From positions 28,964 through 92,963 of the forward strand of contig NZ_NRGS01000003.1 in assembly GCF_002332425.1 (NCBI RefSeq): 64,000 nt of DNA. The letters are read 5' to 3'. The notes under the pieces were generated by a model. It saw nothing but the letters and a program-made list of their open reading frames with translations. It ran no database searches and was not told where the DNA came from. Of the stretch, positions 44,378-52,940 are shown in pieces. The position numbers and the translations under genes were made by a program. Every line of letters begins with the position of its first letter. The stretch's first letter is position 1. Origin of the DNA: Brachybacterium alimentarium (GTDB lineage: Bacteria; Actinomycetota; Actinomycetes; Actinomycetales; Dermabacteraceae).

Positions 44378-45478
44378 TCAGGCCCGCGCTGCGCTGCGGA
44401 GCCGGGGGAGGTGTCGCACCGCGAGGGACGCCGCCATGAACCTCAGGGGCGCCTCGCGGTCCAGCAGGTGCAGCGGTGACGAGGTCAGCAGGGTGGCGGG
44501 CCGGCCGTGGCGCCGGCGGGCCTGCGCGGCCCGCACCAGCACCGCCGTGTCGACGGTGGGATCCAGGCAGGCGTCGACCAGCTCCCGATCCGCTCGCGAC
44601 AGGGGCGCCAGGCAGCCGGGGGAGCGGGTGATCACCCGGGCGGTGATGTCCGCGAGGGCGCGGCGCTCCGAGGGAGTCCAGATCGCGACGTCGTCACGGT
44701 AGAAGACCGCGCCGAAGACATGGATCCGCAGCAGCTTCACCCCGATCGCCCGTCGCGCCCGGGCGGGCAGCGACGCGAACCATTCCGCGTCGAGCAGGTC
44801 GGGGAAGAAGCCGAGCTGCTCACGCATCGGCCGCACCACGTAGGTCACGCGGTCGCCGGCGTCCTCGCCGATCACGTAGGGCGGGCCGCAGCGGTCGTAC
44901 GCCGTGGGACAGGTGGCCATCAGACGGGTCACCATCGCGACGTCGCCGCCGATGGTGGCGCCCTCGACGAGCCGCACCCCGGTGCTCTCGAGCATGGCCC
45001 GGCGCATCAGCCCCAGCGGGGCGGAGCGGTAGCTCAGCCGGTCCGCGACGAGATCCACCGGACCTCCGCGATGCATGCGCACCGCCGGGGTGGGCACCCC
45101 CGCCTCCGCCGTGCCGAGAGCGAGACGGGTGATCACGAAGTCCGCCCCGGTGCGCTCCTGCACCGAGAGCCAGGAGGCCACGGCGCCCGGCGCGAGGATG
45201 TCGTCCGAGCCCAGGATCGCGACGAATGTCGCCGTGCTCTGCGCCATCCCGGCGTTGAACGGTCCCGAGGCGGAGCGGAACTCGTCGCGGTGCTCGAGGA
45301 ACCGGACCCGCTCGCGATGCTTCGGGGCGACGACCGCCGCGATCTCCGCGACGTCGCGGTTGTGGCAGACCACCGTCACCGAGGCGTGCTCGCCGTTCCC
45401 GTCGAGGACGGAGGCGACCGCACGGCCGACGGGACGCTCCGGTGTGTGACAGGCGATGATGACCTCGACGGACGTCAT
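44378..45478 (-). CDS. Glycosyltransferase family 2 protein
   Basis: GT-A fold transferase, 366 aa. VEVIIACHTPERPVGRAVAS at the start and the metal-binding DD of VAILGSDDILAPGAVASWL (about residues 90-108) support GT2. The C-terminal 150 residues are helical, without clear membrane spans. It is the last of three minus-strand glycosyltransferase genes whose ends overlap by 1-4 bases (46587, 45475), so they form an operon. The sugar is unknown. Confidence 0.82.
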   Translation of the reverse strand: MTSVEVIIACHTPERPVGRAVASVLDGNGEHASVTVVCHNRDVAEIAAVVAPKHRERVRFLEHRDEFRSASGPFNAGMAQSTATFVAILGSDDILAPGAVASWLSVQERTGADFVITRLALGTAEAGVPTPAVRMHRGGPVDLVADRLSYRSAPLGLMRRAMLESTGVRLVEGATIGGDVAMVTRLMATCPTAYDRCGPPYVIGEDAGDRVTYVVRPMREQLGFFPDLLDAEWFASLPARARRAIGVKLLRIHVFGAVFYRDDVAIWTPSERRALADITARVITRSPGCLAPLSRADRELVDACLDPTVDTAVLVRAAQARRRHGRPATLLTSSPLHLLDREAPLRFMAASLAVRHLPRLRSAARA

Positions 45479-46587
45479 CGCCGGCCCACCCCCGCGGTGT
45501 CGAGGAGCTCGTACTGAGCGGCGTATCCGCGGCCGACAGCGGCCGTGGAGAACCTGTCTCCGATGGTGTCGGCGATGTCCTGTGCGGGAAGCGTCCGCGT
45601 GCGCGCGTCGACGTCGAGGACGGCGTCGGCGTAGGCCGTGACGTCCTGGACATCGATCAGGGCGCCGACCTGCGGCTGCACATATTCTCCCTGGCCGCCG
45701 GTCGCGCCGAGCACGACGGGCCGCCCGGCCACGATGGCCTCCGCGGCGGAGACGAAGAAGTTGTCCGCCCGGGTGGGGCCGAAGAACAGATCGGCCCGGC
45801 CGAGAGCCTCACGGACCCCGGCGCCGTCGACGGTGCCGGGCAGCGTCAGCCGGTCGCGCACACTGAGCGCGGCGGCGCGATCCAGGGTCTCCGCCCGCAG
45901 CGGTCCGTCGCCGAGCCACTCCAGGTGGGCATCCGCGCCGCGCTCGACCAGCTCGGCGAGGACCTCGACGGCCAGCACAGGATCCTTGCGCGGGATCAGA
46001 CCGCCGGTGGAGACCAGCCGCAGGGAGCTGTCGTCCTCCCGGTCGCGCCGGGCGACGACCTCGCCGGGCTCGACGATGCACGGCACCACGGCGGTGGGTC
46101 GGGAGCCGCGCACGGCGCGGATCGGTCGCGCGAGGAACTCGCAGACGGCGGTCACCCGGTCCGGCCGTGCGAGTAGCCGGGACAGCACGGGCAGCGCGAT
46201 CCGCGCCGGCGCGGGCAGGGTGGCGGGCGTGGTCAGAGCGGACCAGTGCTCGGTGTGGATCCAGGGCGCTCGGGGGCGGTGCAGCGAGAGCGGCAGCAAC
46301 GAGGAGAACGCCATCGAATGGACGAGGTCGCTGTCAGCGATCGCTGGCCCCAGGGCGCGGGAAGCTCGCAGGATCTGGTCGGGGCGTCGGGGGTCCATCG
46401 GGATCCGGAGGACGTCCAGGCCCTCGTGGATCGTTCGTCTGCTGCCGTCGTCGTCGGCCGGAGGGACCAGGTGGATGACCCTCACCTCTGCGTGCCGGCC
46501 GATCGCCAGGGCGTCGCGCACCACGAAGGAGCCGCGTGACGGGGCGACAGCAGTCGGGAACCAGGTGGTGACGACGGCGACCCGCAT
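45475..46587 (-). CDS. Glycosyltransferase family 4 protein
   Basis: GT-B transferase, 370 aa. It begins VAVVTTWFPTAVAPSRGSFV, a common GT4 opening. It continues with VSTGGLIPRKDPVLAVEVLA, EWLGDGPLR, and GPTRADNFFVSAAEAIVAGR (an ENFxxxxxEA-like donor motif), then PVVLGATGGQGEYV. The ATG overlaps the upstream gene's stop by one base (TGATG). An open frame continues far upstream in the same phase but lies over the neighbouring gene and is not used. Confidence 0.88.
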   Translation of the reverse strand: MRVAVVTTWFPTAVAPSRGSFVVRDALAIGRHAEVRVIHLVPPADDDGSRRTIHEGLDVLRIPMDPRRPDQILRASRALGPAIADSDLVHSMAFSSLLPLSLHRPRAPWIHTEHWSALTTPATLPAPARIALPVLSRLLARPDRVTAVCEFLARPIRAVRGSRPTAVVPCIVEPGEVVARRDREDDSSLRLVSTGGLIPRKDPVLAVEVLAELVERGADAHLEWLGDGPLRAETLDRAAALSVRDRLTLPGTVDGAGVREALGRADLFFGPTRADNFFVSAAEAIVAGRPVVLGATGGQGEYVQPQVGALIDVQDVTAYADAVLDVDARTRTLPAQDIADTIGDRFSTAAVGRGYAAQYELLDTAGVGRR

Positions 46588-47948
46588 CAGCGATCCTTCC
46601 GTCGGCGGAGGATCCGCCGATACATCTCGAGCATCTTCTCGGTCTCGTTCTCCCAGGTCAGCTTCGGGGCGACGGCGCGCGCCCGAGCACGATACGCCTC
46701 GGGATCCTCCAGGATCGCGGCGAGGGCGGCAGCGAGGTCCTCGGGCTCGGATCCCTGGAAGACCTCCCCGACGCCGAGCTCCTCGACGACCTGGCGCATG
46801 TCGGGCAGGTCCGCGGCGGCGATGGGCAGTCCGGCCCGGATCGATTCGAAGAGCTTGTTCGGCAGGGCGTAGCGATACGACAGGCAGATCGGCCGCACGT
46901 GCACCACGGCCACGTCGCCGTCGGCCAGGGATCGGGAGACGTCGTCGGGATCGACCGCGCCGACGAGATGGACCCGGTCCTCGACCCCGCGGCTCACCGC
47001 CTCGGCACGCACGGCGTCGAGCGCGGCCGCTTCCCCGTAGCCGAGCAGCACGAAGTGGATGTCCGGCGGGAGGTGGGGGAGCGCCGCGATCGTCTCCTCG
47101 ATGCCGCGTGCCGTCGTGATGCGACCGCCATAGGCGATCACCTTGTCCGCGTCGGACAGACCGGCGCGCTCGCGCAGGACGCCTGTGGACGGGTCCGGCA
47201 GAGCGTCGGCGATCGGCACGTTGCGCACGAGCGTCGGCGCGTCCTCCAGCCGGTACGTGCGCTGGAGCCACTCGGCGATCGAGGGCGACACGGTGATCAC
47301 CCCATCGACCTGGCGGATCCCGAAGGTCTCGGTCAGCACCTCGGCCAGAGGGGCCAGGATCCGCCCGGAGCGGACGTTGCGGTGACGCCACAGCTCGTGG
47401 GAGTCGTAGACGATGCCCGTGCCGCCCCGGGTCAGCGCACGGATGGCGAGCGCGGGCACAAGCGTGTTGGCATCGTTGGCGTGGATGACGTCCGGCTGGA
47501 GCCGCAGGCCCGCCGCCGTCGCATTCTTCCAGTACGTCCCCAGCGAGACCGTGCGGAACGCGCGCTCGCCGATGCTGCGCAGCGTGCGCAGTGCGAGCGA
47601 TCTGACCGCCGGGACCTCGTCGAGGGCGCGCCGAGGCAGGCCGGTGCCGGGACGGGAGCGGGGCACCGGGGCCGGATCGTTCGCCTCGACCGAGTCGGCC
47701 TCGTTGATCAGTCGCCGCCACCACGGGGCGATGGAGGGCAGCACCCGTTCGATCGCGAATTCGGGGACCCTCTCGAGGGCGAGGCGCTCGCCGAGGGACG
47801 TGACCTGTGCCATTCGCCCGAGCTTGCGACGCTCGACTGCGATGATGCGCACGTCGTATCCGTCGTCGCGGAGGGTGGCGGACTCCTTGAGCACCCGGGA
47901 ATCGTTGGCGGCATCGTTGTAGACGAGTACAGCGATACGGGGAGCCAT
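46587..47948 (-). CDS. Glycosyltransferase family 4 protein
   Basis: GT-B transferase, 453 aa from ATG 47948; an ATG at 47969 would add 7 residues and neither start has a strong ribosome binding site. Seen are RIAVLVYNDAANDSRVLKES, IHANDANTLVPALAI, YDSHELWRHRN, ITVSPSIAEWLQ, VIAYGGRITTARGIEETIAAL and YALPNKLFESIRAGLPIAAA. It is a paralogue of the 43180-44307 product. It is the first gene of the minus-strand trio and diverges from the UDP-GlcNAc 2-epimerase gene. Confidence 0.85.
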   Translation of the reverse strand: MAPRIAVLVYNDAANDSRVLKESATLRDDGYDVRIIAVERRKLGRMAQVTSLGERLALERVPEFAIERVLPSIAPWWRRLINEADSVEANDPAPVPRSRPGTGLPRRALDEVPAVRSLALRTLRSIGERAFRTVSLGTYWKNATAAGLRLQPDVIHANDANTLVPALAIRALTRGGTGIVYDSHELWRHRNVRSGRILAPLAEVLTETFGIRQVDGVITVSPSIAEWLQRTYRLEDAPTLVRNVPIADALPDPSTGVLRERAGLSDADKVIAYGGRITTARGIEETIAALPHLPPDIHFVLLGYGEAAALDAVRAEAVSRGVEDRVHLVGAVDPDDVSRSLADGDVAVVHVRPICLSYRYALPNKLFESIRAGLPIAAADLPDMRQVVEELGVGEVFQGSEPEDLAAALAAILEDPEAYRARARAVAPKLTWENETEKMLEMYRRILRRRKDR

Positions 47949-48065
47949 CGCTCTCTGGCCTGGCGTCATGCAAATTCCGTTCTCGCGTCCGGCAATGGCG
48001 CGGGGCCGCGCCGATCACCGCTGAGGTCAGGTCCTGTGATGTACCGACCGACGTCGGCGGTTGGC

Positions 48066-48071
48066 TATTGT
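48066..48071 (+). promoter_or_regulatory. Candidate -10 box TATTGT for the epimerase gene
   Basis: TATTGT in the 200-base divergent gap between the minus-strand glycosyltransferase and the epimerase. It implies a leader of about 70 bases carrying the GGAAGAGGAG ribosome binding site. No other feature is evident in the gap. Confidence 0.35.
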
Positions 48072-48148
48072 GGAGCACGCTCACCATACCGTCGTCCTGG
48101 TCGGCACCGCTCGGAGCATCGCCGGGTCCGGGAAGAGGAGATCCGTCC

Positions 48149-49213
48149 GTGAAGATCCTGTCCGTCGTGGGCGCCCGCCCGCAGTTCGTCAAGCTCGCCG
48201 CGATCGCCGATGCCGCCGCGCAGCGGGACGACGTCGAGCACCTCATCGTCCACACCGGCCAGCACTACGACGCCGCCATGAGCGACGTCTTCTTCGCTGA
48301 CCTGCGGATCCCTGCCCCGGATGTCAACCTCGCGATCGGGTCCGGCTCCCACGGCCGCCAGACCGGCGCGATGCTCGCCGGGATGGACGAGGTCCTCGAG
48401 GAGCACCGGCCCGACTGGACCCTCGTCTACGGCGACACCAACTCCACCCTCGCCGGCACGCTCTCCGCCGTGAAGATGCACCTCAAGGTCGCCCACCTCG
48501 AAGCCGGCCTGCGCTCCTTCAACCGCCGCATGCCCGAGGAGCACAACCGTGTGCTCACCGATCACGCCGCTGACCTCCTCCTGGCACCCACCGAGGTCGC
48601 CCGCACGCATCTCGCCGCCGAGGGTCTCGCCGAGCGCACCCTGGTCACCGGCGACGTGATGACCGACGTGTGCCTGCGTGTCGCCGCCTCCGTCGAGGGC
48701 GCCGAGCCGGCCCTGCCCGAGGGCATCGACCCCACCGCGGAGTTCGCGGTCGCGACCATCCACCGCGCCGACAACACCGATGATCCAGAACGTCTGCGCG
48801 CGATCATCCGGTCCCTGCAGTCGCTCGAGATGCCCCTGGCCCTGTTCGCTCACCCGCGCCTGGTCGCCAAGGCGAAGGACGCGGGCATCGAGCTGAGCGG
48901 AGGGGCCGTGCATGTCGGCGCGCCCGTCGCCTATCCGGACCTCGTGGGCGCCGTGAAGCAGGCCCGAGCAGTGGTCACCGATTCCGGCGGCCTGCAGAAG
49001 GAGGCCTACCTGCTGGGCACTCCCTGCTCCACCGTGCGCACCGAGACCGAATGGGTCGAGACGCTCGAGGACGACTGGAACCGCCTGGTCCCCGATCCGT
49101 CCGAGCTGACCGCGGCGGTGAGCCGCCCCCGGCCCACCGCGGATCGCCCGGCCCACTACGGCGACGGACGGGCCGCACTGCGCTCCGTCGACGCCCTCCG
49201 TGAGAACGCCTGA
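48149..49213 (+). CDS. wecB: UDP-N-acetylglucosamine 2-epimerase (WecB/WbpI type)
   Basis: Non-hydrolysing 2-epimerase, 354 aa. Family blocks are intact: VGARPQFVKLAAIADA, HTGQHYD, YGDTNSTLAGTLSAVK, KVAHLEAGLRSFNRRMPEEH and VTDSGGLQKEAYLLGTPC. It either makes UDP-ManNAc from UDP-GlcNAc (WecB) or epimerises UDP-GlcNAc(3NAc)A (WbpI). The wbpB/D/E-like genes nearby favour the second role as strongly as the first. The GTG at 48149 has GGAAGAGGAG upstream; the longer open frame is not supported. It overlaps the next gene by one base. Confidence 0.93.
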   Translation: MKILSVVGARPQFVKLAAIADAAAQRDDVEHLIVHTGQHYDAAMSDVFFADLRIPAPDVNLAIGSGSHGRQTGAMLAGMDEVLEEHRPDWTLVYGDTNSTLAGTLSAVKMHLKVAHLEAGLRSFNRRMPEEHNRVLTDHAADLLLAPTEVARTHLAAEGLAERTLVTGDVMTDVCLRVAASVEGAEPALPEGIDPTAEFAVATIHRADNTDDPERLRAIIRSLQSLEMPLALFAHPRLVAKAKDAGIELSGGAVHVGAPVAYPDLVGAVKQARAVVTDSGGLQKEAYLLGTPCSTVRTETEWVETLEDDWNRLVPDPSELTAAVSRPRPTADRPAHYGDGRAALRSVDALRENA

Positions 49214-50418
49214 TGGCCCGCTCGCGCACGCCGCGCCGGCCCGGCCGCGGTCGCCCGCCCCACGTCGTCGTCGCCACCCGCGTCTACACCCCGGAGCCGG
49301 TCGCTGCCGCGTTCCGGCAGGAGGCCCTCGTGCTCGCCCTGGAGCGGGCGGGCGCCGAGGTCACCGTGCTGACCACGACCGCTCCCGGCGCCGGGAACGC
49401 CCGTTCGCGAACGCGCAGGGTGTCCCGCTGGCCCGTCAAGCGCGACCACCAGGGGCAGGTGCGCGGCTACGTCTCCTACCTGAGCTTCGACCTGCCGCTC
49501 GCGCTGCGACTGCTGCTGCAGCGCCCGATGGACGCACTGGTCCTCGAGCCCCCACCCACCACCGGGATGGTGGGAATGGTCGCCGCAGCGATCCGACGGG
49601 TGCCGTACACGTTCTACGCGGCCGACATCTGGTCCGATGCGACCGAGAGCGTCGACGGGGTGCCGACGTTCGTCCGGGCCGCCGTGCGCTGGGCGGAGAC
49701 GACCGTGTGGAAGCGCGCCGCCCGTGTGCTCACGATCTCCCCGGGGGTCCAGCACCGGCTCGAGGAGCTGATCGGTCCGCGGCCGAGCCTGGCGATGGTC
49801 GGCAACGGCATCGACACCGACACCTTCAGCGAGAAGGGCGCGACCGGCGGGGAGCAGGGACCCTACTTCGTGTACGCCGGGACGGTCTCCGAATGGCAGG
49901 GCGCCGGCGTGTTCGTCGAGGCCTTCGCACGGGCTCGCGCCGCGCACCCCGAGGCGCGCCTGCTGTTCTTCTCCGAGGGGTCGGGCCGCGATGCGCTCGA
50001 GGCCCGAGTGCGCGAGGAGGGGATCGAGGGCATCGAGTTCCGCGACAAGATCCCGCCGGCCGACGTCGCCGCGCATCTGCGGGGCGCCGTCGCGGGTCTG
50101 TCCTCGATCACCCCGGGGCAGGGCTACGAGTTCGCTCTGCCCACCAAGATCTACGCGGCCACCTCGACCGGAACGCCGGTGATCCATGCCGGGGAGGGTG
50201 CGGCCCACGACCGCATCCGCGACCACGGACTCGGCTGGGCCTGCGACCACGACGCCGAGCAGGTCGCCGACGCCATGGACCGTGCGCTGCGCGGTGAGGA
50301 CGCTCCGGCGGCGGAGGACGTGCGCCGCTGGACGATGGAGAACGCCTCCCTGGCCGGCTGCGCGACGCACGCCGCCGAGCAGGTGCTCGCGAGCATCCAG
50401 GACGCCCGCACGCCCTGA
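49213..50418 (+). CDS. Glycosyltransferase family 4 protein (WbuB-like)
   Basis: GT-B transferase, 401 aa. The N-terminus, VVVATRVYTPEPVAAAFRQE, follows a basic leader of about 17 residues. Also seen are VLEPPPTTGMVGMVAAAIRR, TFYAADIWSDATES, LTISPGVQHRLEELIGP and PTKIYAATSTGTPVIHAGEG. It is similar to WbuB/FnlC-cluster transferases that add amino sugars, fitting its coupling (TGATG) to the epimerase gene. Its last five codons and stop are the first copy of a 16-bp tandem repeat. Confidence 0.87.
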   Translation: MARSRTPRRPGRGRPPHVVVATRVYTPEPVAAAFRQEALVLALERAGAEVTVLTTTAPGAGNARSRTRRVSRWPVKRDHQGQVRGYVSYLSFDLPLALRLLLQRPMDALVLEPPPTTGMVGMVAAAIRRVPYTFYAADIWSDATESVDGVPTFVRAAVRWAETTVWKRAARVLTISPGVQHRLEELIGPRPSLAMVGNGIDTDTFSEKGATGGEQGPYFVYAGTVSEWQGAGVFVEAFARARAAHPEARLLFFSEGSGRDALEARVREEGIEGIEFRDKIPPADVAAHLRGAVAGLSSITPGQGYEFALPTKIYAATSTGTPVIHAGEGAAHDRIRDHGLGWACDHDAEQVADAMDRALRGEDAPAAEDVRRWTMENASLAGCATHAAEQVLASIQDARTP

Positions 50419-50448
50419 CGCCCGCACGCCCTGACGCCCGCACGCCCT
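50401..50448 (+). repeat. Three 16-bp tandem repeats containing a stop codon
   Basis: Three exact copies of gacgcccgcacgccct (50401-50448). The first encodes DARTP and the TGA that ends the glycosyltransferase gene spans its junction with the second. Degenerate copies continue to about 50490. The array sits between convergent genes; the rest of the 151-base gap holds no gene. Confidence 0.9.
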
Positions 50449-50569
50449 GACGACTGAACCCCCTGGCGGCTGAACGCCCTGACGACTGCATACGTCGGCA
50501 CCGGCCACGATGGCATCGGCACGCGCCGAGACTCGGTGCCTGCTGACGCGCGAACCCCGACGTCCGGGA

Positions 50570-52510
50570 TCAGGACGAGGCGTCCCCGCCGTCGCCGGGA
50601 TCGCAGTCGATCTCGATCATGCGCGAGTGCTTCGTCTCGAACAGGACGACGCCGAGATCCCGCCCGGCGAGGTTCACCGCGTCGGAGGTCGAATGGACGC
50701 TGTAGGGCAGGCGCTCCTGGTAGACGTAGCGGATCCCGTTCTCCTGGAGGGTCCGGCACGACGCCGGGTTCGTCGCAGCGTCCTTCGTCGCGTAGAGCAG
50801 CTCGCGGTCGAGGTCCGTGTACGCCATCCCGGCGACCGGCAGGCGCACGTCCTGCCCGTACATCGCATAGAGGTGAGCGGCGCCGGAGAACGGGCTCGCC
50901 AGCACCGTTCCCCCGTGGTCCATCTGCGGCACGTACTCCTGGAAGAGGGCCAGCTCGTCGGCCTGCAGGAAGCGACCGCGCCCGGGATAGTCCAGGGCGA
51001 AGTTCTTCGCGGCGTTGTCCGAGCGGGTGGGGACCGACGCGAGGGACGCGATGAGCGCCCCCGCCACCAGCACGACCACGATCGGCGTGGAGGGGCGGGG
51101 CCGGCGACCGTCGGCCCGCTGCGGTCCGAACAGGCGCGTCCAGGCCTGCAGTCCCGGCACCACGAGCACGCACGAGAGCATCGCCAGCGGCATCGCGACC
51201 CGGTCCTGGCCGCGGTAGTAGATGGCGGAGAGGCCCAGGGGGGAATCGAGCGCCGCGTCGAGGTAGATCACCGCGACCACCACCCAGGCGACGGCGACCC
51301 AGCGCACCGCAGGGCGCCGGAACGTGGTGACCAGGCCCGGCCACCACAGCGCCGCGATCACCACGCCGAGAGCCATCGGCCAGACGGTGAGCAGCCCCAG
51401 ACCGATCTCGCCGAGCGCCCGCCACCACTCGATCACCAGCCCGCCGCTGAAGCCGGTGACCTGGGAGCCCAGAGGGGTGAAGGTGAGCAGCACGACCGGC
51501 AGCAGGGCGAGCACGGGAGCGACGACCAGCAGCGGGCGGGCGCGCCATGACGGCGCGCCGGTGACGGCGGTGAGCACGGCGAGCAGGATCAGCGCGGTCA
51601 CGGCCACGTTGGGGTGCAGCAGTCCCAGCCCGGCGCCGGCGAGCCCCACAGCGAACAGGGCGGCCGCCGTCGCCCCCGGCGCGAACCGGGGCAGCAGGGT
51701 CGTCCACAGGGCGGCGGCCGCGGCCAGCGCGCCGGGGAGCGCCGCGAAACCGCACAGGTTGGGGGTGGGGGAGAGGTGGACCCAGAGGTCCAGCGGAGCC
51801 GCAGGGATCAGCGCAGCGGTGATCCCCGCGGCGAACGGCGCCCAGGGGACGTCGCGGAACAGCACACGGGCCAGGAGCGCGATGCCCAGGATCCAGGGCA
51901 GCACGGCCAGGGCCAGCACGGCGCCGTTGAGCACGACGGGAGTGGGCCCCCAGGGCACCAGGGCGGCGAGGGCATGGAACGCGGCCGGGTAGAAGCTGGG
52001 ATCGCCGGAGGTGTTCGAGATCGAGCCGACGTGCAGGCTCGAGGCGTCACCGACCTCGCGGATCCGCTCCAGCGCGGAGAGGTGGTAGAGCGCGTCCCAG
52101 CGCTCGAGGACGGCGCCCGGGCGGCCGGCCTGGAGCGCGATGGGGACCACGGCGATCGCCACGGATCCCACCAGCCACGCTCCGCCCCAGGGGACGGCAC
52201 GGCGGGGCATCAGCCGCCCGTCCAGCACCGTCGAGGGCAGCTGCGCGCCGAGCCGGCGCAGGCCGAAGGCGAGGGCCACGAGCGCCGCACTGCCCAGCAG
52301 GAAGGGGAGCAGCGACCATCGAAGCCCCAGGGGTGCGACGAGGATCGCGCTGATCCCGGCGATCGCGGCCGCGAACGCCGGGGCCAGCGCGAGGGAGAGC
52401 AGGCGCGACCCGCCCAGGGCTCGGACCGCGACGTACCCGGGGAGGTACGCCGCGGCCAGGACCACGAGGATCGCGACGAGCAGGGCGAGGGCGGCGAGCA
52501 GAGCGGTCAT
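50570..52510 (-). CDS. DUF6541-type polytopic membrane protein
   Basis: Membrane protein, 646 aa, with 12-14 hydrophobic segments and a C-terminal extracytoplasmic domain of about 130 residues. It is related to the 39268-41274 product: both share a Dx(2-3)HLSA segment (here RWDALYHLSALERIREVGDA), a GDPSFYP stretch, an RGQDRVAMPLAM-type loop and a C-terminal domain with VLASPFSGAAHLYA. The Ser-Thr repeat is absent. Its ATG overlaps the DUF2304 gene by 4 bases. Function is unknown; a GT-C-like glycosyltransferase is my inference. Confidence 0.75.
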   Translation of the reverse strand: MTALLAALALLVAILVVLAAAYLPGYVAVRALGGSRLLSLALAPAFAAAIAGISAILVAPLGLRWSLLPFLLGSAALVALAFGLRRLGAQLPSTVLDGRLMPRRAVPWGGAWLVGSVAIAVVPIALQAGRPGAVLERWDALYHLSALERIREVGDASSLHVGSISNTSGDPSFYPAAFHALAALVPWGPTPVVLNGAVLALAVLPWILGIALLARVLFRDVPWAPFAAGITAALIPAAPLDLWVHLSPTPNLCGFAALPGALAAAAALWTTLLPRFAPGATAAALFAVGLAGAGLGLLHPNVAVTALILLAVLTAVTGAPSWRARPLLVVAPVLALLPVVLLTFTPLGSQVTGFSGGLVIEWWRALGEIGLGLLTVWPMALGVVIAALWWPGLVTTFRRPAVRWVAVAWVVVAVIYLDAALDSPLGLSAIYYRGQDRVAMPLAMLSCVLVVPGLQAWTRLFGPQRADGRRPRPSTPIVVVLVAGALIASLASVPTRSDNAAKNFALDYPGRGRFLQADELALFQEYVPQMDHGGTVLASPFSGAAHLYAMYGQDVRLPVAGMAYTDLDRELLYATKDAATNPASCRTLQENGIRYVYQERLPYSVHSTSDAVNLAGRDLGVVLFETKHSRMIEIDCDPGDGGDASS

Positions 52511-52935
52511 CCGTCCTGACGGTCGCGCAGCGCCGCGGCGCGGTACTGCGACGGCGGCTGCGCCTCATCCAGGGCGAGGCGCCGGGCCAGATACGTCGTC
52601 CGCTTCTCGGCCGCCTTGGTGCGGGCCTCCTGCAGCGCGAGGAAGCCCAGCAGCACCAGGACGGTGGCGTACAGCAGCAGATCGGCGCCACGACCCACGC
52701 CCACCAGGTTCGCGACGCGGGAGAGCATCCCCGGGAACAGGACCGTCACCACGGCGAAGAACGCGAAGGCGATGATAAGCAGGCGACGCACCGCGAGCTG
52801 CTTCGCGCCGCGCTTGACGAACAGCCAGGCGATGATCCCGACGATCCCCAGCACCAGCAGGAGCTGGATGATGAAGGTGCGGCTCTCGACCCCGAGCGCG
52901 GGGCCGAGGCTGACGATCAGCTCGTGCTCACCCAC
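52507..52935 (-). CDS. DUF2304 small membrane protein
   Basis: 142 aa with three hydrophobic segments (about residues 22-40, 48-68 and 84-100) and a basic/acidic tail, matching DUF2304. These proteins often sit beside DPM1-like GT2 enzymes and are thought to help flip or present the polyprenyl-phosphate sugar; such a GT2 is encoded at 54437, just across the divergent promoter. GTG start 5 bases after the dehydrogenase stop, and 4-base overlap with the DUF6541-type gene, so three genes form one operon. Confidence 0.8.
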   Translation of the reverse strand: MGEHELIVSLGPALGVESRTFIIQLLLVLGIVGIIAWLFVKRGAKQLAVRRLLIIAFAFFAVVTVLFPGMLSRVANLVGVGRGADLLLYATVLVLLGFLALQEARTKAAEKRTTYLARRLALDEAQPPSQYRAAALRDRQDG

Positions 52936-52940
52936 AGGGC

